Positions 11,048 through 21,126 of a DNA stretch of 64,000 nt are shown piece by piece. Location: contig JAJKFL010000039.1 of assembly GCA_021186555.1 (NCBI GenBank), positions 15,480,733-15,544,732 on the forward strand, in the 5' to 3' direction. The notes under the pieces were generated by a model. It saw only the letters and a program-made list of their open reading frames with translations. It was not told the origin of the DNA and searched no databases. How positions within the stretch are numbered: position 1 is the first letter of the stretch; the number at the start of each line of letters is the position of its first letter. The stretch comes from Reticulitermes speratus. Taxonomy: Eukaryota; Arthropoda; Insecta; Blattodea; Rhinotermitidae. A program made the position numbers and the translations under genes.

Positions 11048-11570
11048 TCAAACACAAAATTTTACGTTGTGTTCAACGTGCATTTTGATAACATTCAACA
11101 ATTAAACCAACAAATGCACTTCATTTCTTAGTTACGTTCATTAACCCTACAAATGTCAGTGACAGCCACACCAACAAGACACCAATAACGAAAACAGAGC
11201 ACGGACAACAATATTTGTATACAAACCAATTGCCAGCAATTTTTAATAATTTTTAACAACTTTTAACGACATTGTATTATCAACTTTTACTTTTTAACCC
11301 AAGACGAAACCAACCTACGCCAGACATTTAAAAGATAAGGTTGTATAAACGAAAACAGTGATTGTTATCAACTGTTAACAGAAACGTGACATACATTGTG
11401 GTGTATAAGTGGTGATACCAAATTGATTAGTGAATGTTGAAGTGAACGTGACCTTGAACCCCTGATGATGGCTCTGTTGCAGCCGAAACATGTGTAGGGT
11501 TAATGAAATTAACTGAGAAATAAAGTGCATTTGTTGGTTTAATTGTTGAATGTCAAACACAAAAATTTAT
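11048..11570 (+). mobile_element. Inverted-repeat element with hammerhead-ribozyme-like motif (Penelope/retrozyme-like)
   Basis: Two inverted arms of about 60 bp (11092-11151 and 11493-11552) match closely (CATTCAACAATTAAACCAAC on one, its complement on the other). Outside them lies a direct repeat of a TCAAACACAAAA-type 17-mer (11048-11064, 11553-11569), which could be a target-site duplication. The interior is AT-rich, has TTTTTAATAATTTTTAAC strings and no long frame. The right arm begins within four bases of the predicted self-cleavage site of the hammerhead motif at 11457-11501. No protein is encoded here; mobility would need helper functions in trans. Confidence 0.55.
11457..11501 (+). 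ncRNA. Hammerhead ribozyme motif, type I-like, near-canonical
   Basis: In order: stem I strand AACCC (11457-11461), core CTGATGA (11462-11468), an extra T, stem II GGCT (11470-11473)/AGCC (11481-11484), GAAA (11485-11488), a short stem III AC/GT closing over ATGT, the cleavage triplet GTA (11494-11496), and stem I partner GGGTT (11497-11501). All five stem I pairs and four stem II pairs are Watson-Crick. Very short stem III and an added U before stem II are deviations; short stem III hammerheads generally act as dimers. Hammerheads with such minimal stems are known from Penelope-like elements and animal retrozymes. Activity is untested. Confidence 0.6.
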
Positions 11571-11825
11571 TTCCAGAACGGGGTCAGCCACATCCAATAC
11601 ATACAGGCCGTTTCTCCAAAAGAACCCTTTTCTTAAGTTTTAAACACCACATTTTATCATATATTAGTACATTTTTAGTAATTTTTAACACCTTATACAA
11701 ACATATAATCTTACAACCTCCATGTTTTCCCAATGCTGCACATTTATCTACATTATATAACATTACTTTGTAAGGTATTGAGCTCTCAAACCCAAGTAGC
11801 TGTAAACACTTTTTCTAGTTTTGTA

Positions 11826-11880
11826 GTTAAGCCTGATAATGGCTAAATATTAGCCGAAACATGTAGCTGACCTCGTTTTG
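11826..11880 (+). ncRNA. Degenerate hammerhead-like motif
   Basis: CTGATAA (11833-11839; core G8 is A, normally inactivating), stem II TGGCTA/TAGCC, GAAAC, then ATGTAGCTGACC. Stem I can form only about three pairs (AGC/GCT). An AATAAA follows at about 11883. The motif is 371 bp downstream of the motif at 11462 in the same orientation. Confidence 0.4.
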
Positions 11881-12162
11881 AAAATAAATGGTTGTGTTTG
11901 AATTTATTATACTTCTGATTACACTGAAAACACAAGGGGATGAACCACTTTCAGATTATGACATGGCAGCATAAGATAGCACAGCTGATAGCAGTTATGA
12001 ATATGGACAGAAGATGACAGCAATACAATGCAATGGCAGGCACTGAAATAAGTTCAGTGCTGTGGTATATATGGGGAGCTATATAGATTACAAAGTTTGT
12101 ATTCTTGGTATTAAAATTGGTTAGAAACTGTTTTAATGATTTTAAATAATTTCTATAAATAA

Positions 12163-13186
12163 AACGTTCTGCATGGGCATAGCAGTTTATATATCGTAAC
12201 GTTCTGCATGGGCATAGCAGTTTATATATCGTAACGTTCTGCATGGGCATAGCAGTTTATATATCGTAACGTTTTGCATGTGCGTAGCAGTTTATATATA
12301 GTAACGTTCTGCATGTGCGTAGCAGTTTATATATAGTAACGTTCTGCATGTGCGTAGCAGTTTATATATCGTAACGTTCTGCATGGGCATAGCAGTTTAT
12401 ATATCGTAACGTTCTGCATGTGCGTAGCAGTTTATATATAGTAACGTTCTGCATGTGCGTAGCAGTTTATATATAGTAACGTTCTGCATGTGCGTAGCAG
12501 TTTATATATAGTAACGTTCTGCATGTGCGTAGCAGTTTATATATCGTAACGTTCTGCATGGGCATAGCAGTTTATATATCGTAACGTTCTGCATGTGCGT
12601 AGCAGTTTATATATAGTAACGTTCTGCATGTGCGTAGCAGTTTATATATAGTAACGTTCTGCATGTGCGTAGCAGTTTATATATAGTAACGTTCTGCATG
12701 GGCATAGCAGTTTATATATCGTAACGTTCTGCATGTGCGTAGCAGTTTATATATAGTAACGTTCTGCATGTGCGTAGCAGTTTATATATAGTAACGTTCT
12801 GCATGTGCGTAGCAGTTTATATATAGTAACGTTCTGCATGTGCGTAGCAGTTTATATATAGTAACGTTCTGCATGGGCATAGCAGTTTATATATCGTAAC
12901 GTTCTGCATGTGTGTAGCAGTTTATATATCGTAACGTTCTGCATGTGCGTAGCAGTTTATATATAGTAACGTTCTGCATGTGCGTAGCAGTTTATATATA
13001 GTAACGTTCTGCATGGGCATAGCAGTTTATATATCGTAACGTTCTGCATGTGCGTAGCAGTTTATATATCGTAACGTTCTGCATGTGCGTAGCAGTTTAT
13101 ATATCGTAACGTTCTGCATGTGCATAGCAGTTTATATATAGTAACGTTCTGCATGTGCGTAGCAGTTTTATATATAGTAACGTTTT
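12163..13186 (+). repeat. 35-bp minisatellite, 29 tandem copies
   Basis: Unit CGTTCTGCAT-(G/T)GC(A/G)TAGCAG-TTTATATAT(A/C)GTAA, 35 bp, starting at 12165. Twenty-nine copies end at 13180, with a single extra T in the last one. Two variants dominate: GGCAT with a final C, and TGCGT with a final A. All eight GGCAT copies carry the C. GGCAT units sit at positions 1, 2, 3, 7, 12, 16, 21 and 25. Because 35 is not a multiple of three, the 99-residue minus frame at 11951-12250 is not evidence of coding. Copies are almost identical, implying recent expansion or active homogenisation. Confidence 0.97.
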
Positions 13187-13284
13187 ATACTCCACAATAT
13201 TTTGTTTAAATTTCAGCTGGCTTTATATTACTATACTACCAAAAGTTGTTCTTGTACTTGACTAAGAAACACGGCATGATGGGA

Positions 13285-13405
13285 TATAGGGGAATTGAGG
13301 TATAGCTCCACGCATTCTTAATTTCGGTACTAGATGGAGATGACTGTTCAGCGTCACGCCCCCAACCACTTTTCCTCTCGGAAAGAGCTCCCTGTGAACA
13401 CAGGA
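13285..13405 (-). mobile_element. SINE family 2 fragment
   Basis: Contains GAGGTATAGCTCCACGCATT, CTTAATTTCGGTACTAGATGG and GTCACGCCCC in the order of the fuller family 2 copies (for example 23645-23900), without the tRNA-like head. It abuts the LINE end that follows. Confidence 0.65.
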
Positions 13406-13409
13406 TAGG

Positions 13410-13672
13410 CGGTCGTCTGGAGGCGGTGGCAAGGAGATGGGAGAATAATATTAAAATCAACCTTAAAGAAAAATGGCGTGATTGTGTGAACTGATTTCAG
13501 TTGGTTTAGGACACGGTTAAATGTAGTGCTGTTGTGAACACGGTAATGAACCTAGGATTGCATGAAGGCGGGGAAGCTCTTGACTAGTTCCGCGATTATC
13601 AGCGTCTCAAGTAGTACTCAGTCATTCGGTCAATCAGCCAGCCATTAAGTCAGTCAGTCAGTCAGTCAGGTG
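13410..13672 (+). pseudogene. LINE 3' end with (GTCA)n tail
   Basis: Reads RRWRRWENNIKINLKEKW, then stops and frameshifts, a GEAL-like remnant, and ends in AGTCAGTCAGTCAGTCAGTC. Order and tail type agree with family A LINE ends (DNIKMDL..., then GGGGAA.TTCTTGACTAG). Severely 5'-truncated. Confidence 0.65.
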
Positions 13673-16340
13673 TAAGTAAGTATGAACCTGGACTACTTCC
13701 TAAACTAAAGGCAGTAAAAAGGCTACAAGCTTTTCCGTGTTCTGTTTAAATATAAATCATCTTCCTACGTTGATTCAAAATGTATTTTATTTCACGTCCA
13801 TGCAATAAAATAGCAACCGATAGTACTTTAACCGAGACTGAGTTGCCTTTTGGTTTTACTTTAGTCTTTTTGCACTTCTGAACAGCTCCACCTACTGATT
13901 GGTATGTAGGCACACTCGTAATACTTCAAAAGTCTGAGGTCAATATTTTTTTTTTCCAAAGTTCATAGAAAATAACCCATAAAAGTTAACATTTCTCTTG
14001 AGAATTAACCAGGGAAAACAAGAGAATCCCCAACATGTGAAACGTCACTAAATCAGGTACTACAACCGCGCTATCTTTCAGGCATGAAATTATGATCAGG
14101 AAATTAAATTGAAATGAAACCCACTTTTCTAAAATACTTTCAAGCTGAGACGAATAACTTGATAAATCCAGCACCTGAAAATGAAAACACGTCGTGGAAG
14201 AGTCGTGGCATATTTAAAGTAGCCAACATACACTACCGTCTATGTGAAGATAATGTAGAAACCCGGAAAGCACTCAGTCTGGGTGGCTTGACTCTAAGTC
14301 AAAAATAGAACCCGGCTCAAGCTGAACACGAAGTTGGAATGTCACTCATTACATCGCAGTGTTTGCTGTTTTGAAGTTGGTAAATGCGACACTACCTCTC
14401 ATTTGTATACAACGCAACTTTTTACTGTTAGACTCAGTCACTAGACTATTTTGATGAAAACTGAATGCAGCTTGGCCACAATGACAGCCACACCTAAGCA
14501 AGCCCCTTTGTGTGTGTGTGTGTTTGTGTTTGTGCTATCTGTAGGCTGAATCAAGAATTGTGCACAAGACTGCTTATGATATATGAAGTTGCAACTAAAA
14601 CAGCAGTGAAGAATTTCACTAAACCTTGCGAAACACACTCATACATGACACACAAGACAGTTCTATAAATCTGATTTTACGTCACAGTAAAAGGAGGCAA
14701 AACATATAGTCAACAACGATGAAAATCAATAATCTTGTTGCTAGTTTTCTTGACGCCCTTCAGTTCTACATAATCCTAACTTTAACGTAGGATGTTCGCT
14801 GATTAGAAGTGTTTATCAGTTTCAACTTATTTTCATAAAAGTAGCCTACCTGTATGCCTCAGAAATTTGCAGAAGAATATCAGTTCAGTTCTTTAAAAAC
14901 TTTCGGACTCCAATCATTTCCCTGACGAATATTCTCGTCAATTTATTTCAGGAGATTCATTTATGTAGAGCTGGTCTATCTATTGTTCTCCTCAGTCTCT
15001 GCTCTCCTTCTGGACACGCATTTTGTACCGGCAATGTTAACTCTCCGTTAAGACATGACACTGTTCCTTGCAGTTTCAAGATGTGCAATGTTCGTGTTCT
15101 ATACGTGCAATTTCTGGTGTCAGTACAAATTTATATCAAATTAGTGAGACGCATAGTCTGGTAACTCCTCCGAAAAATTCGTATGTTGAGCTGCAAGAGT
15201 AAATTACGATAATTTGCTTATGCAAATTGGAGATAAGTGCGATATTCAAGGGTGGAGGGGGGAGGGGCATGGATTGCTGAATTTCATGGTTGATCCACTA
15301 TTCCACCAAAGTGCAAATGTCTCTGTCCTGCTCTCTCCAATTGTAACCACAGGAATTTGTGAACTCTCTCCATTCCTCTGCTGGGATTAATAAACAATGC
15401 GTTTTAATGGAACGTATTTCATAACGACGCTACGAATATTTTTACCGCAGCGAGTAATGCCCATCTACAGCAGGATGGTATTACTTTTTTGTTACTACAA
15501 CGCAATGTTTATGACCTGTAACGGATGCGTGTGTGTGTGTGTGTGTAAACACGTCCATTTTGTTACTTCTGGGCGCATTTCGAGCACCCTCTTGAGTGCA
15601 ATAAAATATTTTTTGACATGCTTTACTACCACGACCAGAAATGTACTTCAGACTGTTGTAGCCTGACGTGTTTTAGCGTGTCTGCTCCAGTCAGGAGCAT
15701 TCCAGTGTCACGGCCATGAGAAATGTCTTGACAGGCTCACCAAAATTTTTCGCAACCACTGACACAGTGGATTTAGTTTTGTGATAGTGAAATGTTAGGG
15801 AACATTCATCCCTACGTTGAGTATCTCATCACGAAGGCCAAGAGATACGGAGGCAAGACTCTGCACTCTAAACCTCACAACTAGATGGACATGACTGATC
15901 AACCCTACACTCCGCCCTTCTTAATCCTGAGCAACAAGTCCCAGATACAAATCGGAGACTGAGCAACAGAGGCGATCTGCAGATGTGGTGACGAAATTAA
16001 AGATTCGTGCTGAGAAATGAACTGCAAGGAGAACCGTCCGGACTGAGGCACTGACTGACTGTTTCCGGTACGTGAGCAAGGCGGTGTAGCTGTAAGCCTG
16101 TAGTTGCTTTATGGGGAGGTGTATGGATTCAGTACTTGTAGGTATTACTTGGCCCTTTGTTATAATGTCGTTACACCAATTAATTCCCTGGATCATAGCG
16201 CTTTTTCACAAGCTAACATTCACTCAGCATGTAAAAGATTCCTCGCCTTCTGTGGAGTCCAAATGTTTATTACCATCCTCAAAAGGCCTGAACGTTGCTC
16301 TTAAATATACAGAATATAAAGTCCTGTGATTAAGGACAAC
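13673..16340. other. No gene recognised; two GT microsatellites
   Basis: (GT)n tracts at 14510-14532 and 15526-15547. Otherwise AT-rich unique-looking sequence with short chance frames. Confidence 0.5.
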
Positions 16341-16344
16341 AAAA

Positions 16345-16545
16345 CATAAGCGCACAGGAGACGCGTAGGTAAAACTCCATACATTCTACAAGTCAACTGA
16401 GCTGGAGATGATTCGGCAGTCACACGGTCTGGCCACTGTATTGCCTAGCATAGTACCTCCGATAAGAGGCTGGGAGGGCCCAAGAAGGGTACAGCGGTCA
16501 AAAAAGTAAAATCCTGCTTCTGGCAGAACTAGAACCACAGCCATC
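16345..16545 (-). mobile_element. SINE family 2 copy, diverged
   Basis: Shows GTAGGTAAAACTCCATACATTC, GAGGCTGGGAGGGCCCAAGA and a degenerate B-box region at the right end, in family 2 order on the minus strand. Confidence 0.55.
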
Positions 16546-16690
16546 CAGGCAAGTGCCTCAAGCGGTAACGCTCGTGACTTGTGACGGGTTCGAATATCAG
16601 CCGGTAAACGAATTATTTCGACTTACATTTTTTGTGGTTTTTCTTATTCCCTCCAGGACAATTCTGGGATTATTCCTCAAATTGAAGCAT
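16546..16690 (+). mobile_element. tRNA-derived SINE head
   Basis: TGCCTCAAGCGGTAACGCTC fits a polymerase III A box and GGGTTCGAATATCAGCCGG a B box, 33 bases apart as in tRNAs. The body after it is unique in this window. It does not fold as a full tRNA (no matching acceptor arm), so it is a SINE or tRNA relic. Confidence 0.5.
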
Positions 16691-16794
16691 GGCTGCTTTC
16701 TTCCACATGCTTTCCAGTTCATTAATTACTATCATCCAATTATTCATCGGTATTTAATCACAGTTGCTGACAGCGACAAATAAATCATGGTACG

Positions 16795-17040
16795 TCCTTG
16801 TGCAAGCCATGACGACATACTGAGTAAGAGGTACTATATGCAAGTGGTCAGCTTCACGCACCGGCCGCTTTACCCCGGGGAAAAACCCCGGTACCCTTTA
16901 AATAGGAGGCTAAGTGGGCCCCAGAGCCGGTCTGGAAGTTCTGGAGAAGAGAAAAATCTCTTGTCCCTGCTGGAAATCTAATCCTGGATCGTCTAGTCTA
17001 TAGCGTAGTCACACCATCAACTACACTATCCCGGCTCACA
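16795..17040 (-). mobile_element. SINE family 2 copy
   Basis: Minus-oriented: body TGGTCAGCTTCACGCACCGG, GGGCCCCAGAGCCGGTCTGG, then the tRNA-like head at the right end (ATAGTGTAGTTGATGG and GATTAGATTTCC-like B box). Moderately diverged. Confidence 0.75.
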
Positions 17041-17064
17041 TTAAATAAACTACACGTGTGCGTG

Positions 17065-17402
17065 TTAAACAGGTAAAGTTGTCCCTGTCCAAGCCATGAA
17101 GGTACATATGCATCCTAGTGGCCGTGCGGTCTAAGGCGTGGGTCTGCGGCCGCTCGCTTGCTGGGATTGTGGGTTCGAATCCCGCCGGGGGCACAGATGT
17201 CTGTCTCTTGTGAGTGTTGTGTGTTGTCAGGTAGAGGTCTCTGCGTCGGGCTGACCACTCGTCCAGAGGAGTCCTACCGAGTGTGGTGTGTCTGAGTGTG
17301 ATCGTCAAGCCTCGATAATGAGGAGGCCCTGGGCCCACTAGGGGCTGGAAAAAAAAAGAGGTATGCCTCCACTCAATCTTAATTTCGGACCTTCCAGCCT
17401 GC
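17065..17402 (-). mobile_element. SINE family 2, 3' part, split by a SINE family 1 insertion
   Basis: 17068-17112 (GGTAAAGTTGTCCCTGTCC, AAGCCATGAAGG) and 17355-17400 (GAGGTATGCCTCCACTCAAT, CTTAATTTCGGACC) are consecutive parts of the family 2 tail. The intact family 1 SINE sits between them, so the family 2 copy is older. Confidence 0.65.
17113..17356 (+). mobile_element. tRNA-derived SINE (family 1), intact copy
   Basis: A box GGCCGTGCGGTCTAAGGCG, B box GGGTTCGAATCCCGC, body with GTAGAGGTCTCTGCGTCGG and CCGAGTGTGGTGTGTCTG, ending GGGGCTGG plus nine A. This is one of the cleanest copies. The 122-residue minus frame across it (including PPAGFEPTIPASERPQTH) is translated SINE and not a gene. 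Confidence 0.9.
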
Positions 17403-17410
17403 ACTTTATA

Positions 17411-17807
17411 TACAGGGCATACACAAAATAATGGTGCGGTTTCAAAAGTGAATAAAAAGTTTATTCTTTTATTTATTTAAAAATTATTAAAAATTTATTT
17501 GGGGGTTCGTTAAAGACAGCGTTTATGTACCACCATTCCCCACGTCCATCCATTAAATTCGTGATCGGATAACGCATGCACTGCCGGCCATTACAGCGGA
17601 CATGCTACACCGGGTCTGGGATGAGTTTGATTACCGTGTGGATGTGTGTCGTGTGACCCAGGGTGCACACACTGAAGGATTGTAATTACCAAATGAAAAA
17701 CTTGGACAGTTGCCGCCGCTGAAGGCGTATGTTGTGCCCGTGTAAGGTGAGAAATAAATTTTTTATTCACTTTTGAAACCGCACCATTCTTTTGTGTATG
17801 CCCTGTA
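17411..17807 (+). mobile_element. 397-bp MITE with mariner-like transposase C-terminus
   Basis: Terminal inverted repeats of about 50 bp start TACAGGGCATACACAAAA and match with two mismatches; TA lies on both sides (17409-17410, 17808-17809), the Tc1/mariner target duplication. Inside, the + strand at about 17510-17685 translates to FVKDSVYVPPFPTSIH, a stop, IRDRITHALPAITADML, HRVWDEFDYRVDVCRVTQ, GAHTEGL and a stop. That is the C-terminal end of a Tc1/mariner-superfamily transposase (YVPPLPT..., ML.RVW.E...R.DVCR.T.GAHIE). The catalytic domain is gone, so the copy depended on a relative. It explains the origin of this MITE as a deletion derivative. Confidence 0.85.
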
Positions 17808-18954
17808 TACATATATATACACGTACATAAAGTAGTAAGTAAGTAGCCGTATACTGCGACTGGTGAAATTCTGGTATCTGCTTTATGTATTAAAGTGAAA
17901 TAATTAGCTCTCGTAACGTCCACTTGGTAGGAACAGAATAGCATTTGGTAGACAATAATAATTCTGGCAGCCTAATCAGTCGATTTAGGGTTGTGGAACA
18001 CCGATAGCCATATACTGTAGTGTTAGAGGGGGGTGTCGGGGGAGGGAACTGTTGGCAGATGAGTCCGCGCAGCTGGTCTGGCGGAGATAATACTGCCGTG
18101 CTGAGCGGCCGGCGAGACCAGATAACATAACAGAGCCGGAGCATGGTGCTTGCTAAACATAGGGTTTATCACCCGATATGACCATGGTCATCATCTCTGG
18201 GATAATCACCGAGTAAAACAGATAACTGCAGCCCAGAGAGATTACTGAGGACACAATTACACGGCTGTGTGGTTGTCGGAGAAACGGTGAATATTAACCG
18301 AGCGACTCTTAACCACATATGACCCAACAAACAGAACGACACGTGTTTCTTGCATTCGATAGACAGATGTTAGAGTACGGAACTTTGTAACGCAAAATAC
18401 GATTTACTTATTGATGCAAATTCTAAATCATAAAGCTTTCCAACACAATATAAGCTCTATTCCCCACAATTCATTTGTTCACACATATATTAGTATGTGA
18501 ACATTTGTATCACAAAACGTTCTATTCAGTTACGTATTCAGTACGTAATGAAAGTTTGATACATTCAAGAAGGTTTAAGCTACAAACTTCTTACGACCCT
18601 GAACTGTTTAATTCCTTCCTTGCCAGACTTCAGTATCGCTCTCATACTTGCACCGTTTTATACATGTTTGCTCTTTACGGATTGTAAATATTCAACTAGT
18701 GCATTTTAGTAATTCATTATTGTTTCATGCAATTAATGTACTACAGCCCTACGCAACTCTGCAGTTTTCATTTCACTTTTTACTCTACAACCATTTATTG
18801 ACATTAAAAATTAATTTACGGTGACCGTGCCTTGCGTTGCTATTTAACAGCTGTTAGCACGCTGCACTCATAACATCCTATACGGATATGTCACCGGCCC
18901 ATCCAAGCCAAACTAGTCGCCTAGACTTCACTCTACTAATAACAGACTATTAAG

Positions 18955-19115
18955 AGCTGGGACAGCTCAGTAGGTATAGTGACTAGGCAATGGGATGGAC
19001 AACCGGGTAATCATGGTTCGTTTCCTGGCAGACGGGAGAGATTTATCTCTTTACCAAAACCGCCTTCCTTCTTTGATAGGTACCGCCTACATTTGCAGGG
19101 TAGAAGAGTTAAGAC
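18955..19115 (+). mobile_element. SINE family 2, 5' part
   Basis: tRNA-like head GACAGCTCAGTAGGTATAG and B box ATGGTTCGTTTCCTGGC, then a body with CGGGAGAGATTTATCTC. Cut off before the family 2 tail. Confidence 0.6.
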
Positions 19116-19227
19116 GGAAGCAGCAGGTTTCTTCGGAAAGTCGTTATTTATCTACGAAAATACACGGCATCACATCACAGAAGACCTCAATATTCACGTA
19201 AGTCTACGCCTTGAAGACCTTAAAATA

Positions 19228-20178
19228 CTAGGTGCGCCCAGAAAGTAATGCAACACATTTTTTTTCTCATTCACAATTGATTTTATTAAAACTTCAAATA
19301 TGTCACATCATTACATGAATCTTTGGCTACCTAAACCTATTTTTCAACATAGTCTCCTTCTAAATCTTTGGCCTTACGCCACCGAGATGCGAGAGCCTGT
19401 ATGCCTTCGCGGTACCACTCTGCAGGTCTCTGTCGCAACCACCTCTTTACTTCAGCAATGACTTCCTCGTCGTCCTGAAACCTCTTTCCGCGGATTGCAC
19501 CTTTCAAGGGACCGAAAAGATGGTAGTCGGAAGGAGCCAGATCCGGGCTGTACGGTGGATGAGGCAGGACAGTCCACTGAAGTTTTGTGATGGCCTCTCG
19601 GGTACGCAGACTTGTGTGTGGCCTCGCATTGTCGAGGGACCCATCGGGCACAGACCTTTGAATATCCTAACTGGTGAATGATTTTGTCTACGCTTCCCTT
19701 ACCAATACCGAGTACAGCGGCCAGTTCCCTGGTTGTGATTCTCCGATCGTCTCGAATAAGACTGTCGGCTCGTTGCACTGTTGCAGGCGTCACAGCTGTT
19801 GATGGGCGGCCCGAGCGCGGGAGATCAGACAGAGTGCCCCGTCCTTGTTCTGATAACGCCAATCGCTTCGCCCAACGGCTGACGGTGCTTTTATCCACTG
19901 CCATGTCTCCATAGACCTTTCTTAAGCGCCTGTGAATTGATTCACTCGTTTCGTTTTCTGCCAAAAGAAACTCAATTACTGCTCTCTGTTTAGAACGCAC
20001 GTCACTTGCAGACTCCATTTTGAAAGCTCACTACTGCGCTGGTATCCAGCGGGAAACATTGCGCCTATGTGCATAAACGCGGGACATTTTAAAGATACAG
20101 CACGCAAAATATCATTTTTATCCAACAAAATTGGGCCGAGAAAAAAAATTCGTTGCATTACTTTCTGGGCGCACCTAG
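19228..20178 (-). mobile_element. mariner transposon, 951 bp, internally deleted
   Basis: Perfect 27-bp terminal inverted repeats (CTAGGTGCGCCCAGAAAGTA...) flanked by TA on both sides (19226-19227 and 20179-20180). Full-length mariners are about 1.3 kb; this copy lacks roughly 0.35-0.4 kb of coding sequence. The perfect repeats suggest recent mobilisation, with transposase supplied in trans. Confidence 0.95.
19337..20018 (-). pseudogene. mariner transposase, internally deleted and frameshifted
   Basis: The minus-strand frame starts at the ATG at 20018 (MESASDVRSKQRAVIEFLL) and encodes the N-terminal DNA-binding region. It has a first helix-turn-helix (about residues 8-52), a GRPS linker (70-73), a second HTH (about 78-118) and ends at YSKVCARWVPR (residues 119-129). 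At about 19632-19638 the sequence jumps to the C-terminal catalytic region in another frame: LDNARPHTSLRTREAI, LPHPPYSPDLAPSDYHLFG, and KDLEGDYVEK before a stop at 19337. The second and third catalytic aspartates (DNARPH; SPDLAPSDYH) remain. The segment with the first one (TGDE motif) is missing. CCTCGAC at the joint fits either side, so the deletion may have used microhomology. It cannot make active transposase, but the N-terminal part might still bind the repeats. Confidence 0.93.
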
Positions 20179-20180
20179 TA

Positions 20181-20739
20181 CAAGCCACTGTACGATTTGT
20201 GGTGGACAAAGTAGCACTGAGAAAAGCTTTCCTCCGAGTATTTCTTCTTTACCCTGTCAGTATCATTCCGCCAATGATCCACATTCATCCATCTACGACT
20301 AAAGATTATAATCTTAGCAACTGACAGCGTCATTAAGTATCGCACTTAACACACACTTAAAATGCACCATGCCGACGCTAAGTGCTGTACTACTCCTGCG
20401 CAATTAAGTCTCTCACTGTGCCCAGCAGATGGTAGCAGTAGCCACTGGTTACATAGCCTACATGCAGTACAAGTAGCCAAGTTACTGCTTTTACGCAATT
20501 CCATACTCGGATAAGGTTACTACTGTACCTAAGGTTTACATTGTTTGACGACAATGTACCTACTTCGAAGGTTATGAAGCACAAGATATCCTAATTTTTA
20601 GTTTTACGATGCGCTCTCAACTGCGTACGTTAGACAACGTCGAATCACATAATGACTGTCTATGAATGATAAAGGTAAGAATAGGGAAGATACTGAAGGA
20701 AATAACATGCCCTATTGAGGGCATTTTCGCAGAAATTAC
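20181..20739. other. No feature recognised
   Basis: No repeat, RNA or coding signature seen in this stretch right of the mariner. Confidence 0.5.
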
Positions 20740-20835
20740 TTGGAATACTACATCAGCTACGGTCAGTAGATCTGCATTCGAACCCGAAACCTCAGGTACG
20801 TGAAGCCAGTCTCCAAAACAAATATTCCTTTTAAT
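20740..20835 (-). mobile_element. tRNA-derived SINE fragment
   Basis: Minus-strand B-box-like GTTTCGGGTTCGAATGCAG is present, with only a weak A box; the remainder is not alignable by eye. Confidence 0.3.
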
Positions 20836-21126
20836 TTATGTTTTTCGTGTTTTCGACGAAAAATATCAAACTGCTGCTGCAGTACAGTCTCATTCAAAGA
20901 CGATATGCAGGTATACGTTTCATTGTTGAACTATACAAGGTGCATAAAATAAACAAGTAATGTGGAGGTCGTGTGGGTCTTCCTGTCATCACTTTTTATA
21001 TCCGACATGCAGGGAAGCTCTAAAAGATTTGGTAATTGCATTCACTAGCTTAAAATGTCAGATTTCATTAATGGTTCATATTATGAATATACGAAGTATA
21101 TGTTTTAAAACTTTCGCTGCGACATG

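Noticed and set aside
11951-12250. Protein with repeated motif encoded by the 35-bp minisatellite
   Set aside because: The period is not a multiple of three, so the frame drifts and ends after a few units.
12163-13186. CRISPR array
   Set aside because: Units are contiguous with no unique spacers, and the context is eukaryotic.
17036-17404. 122-residue minus frame (similar strings at 1234-1431 and 40944-41240) that looks conserved
   Set aside because: It is the tRNA-derived SINE translated on its minus strand; conservation reflects repeat copies, and the frame is often broken.
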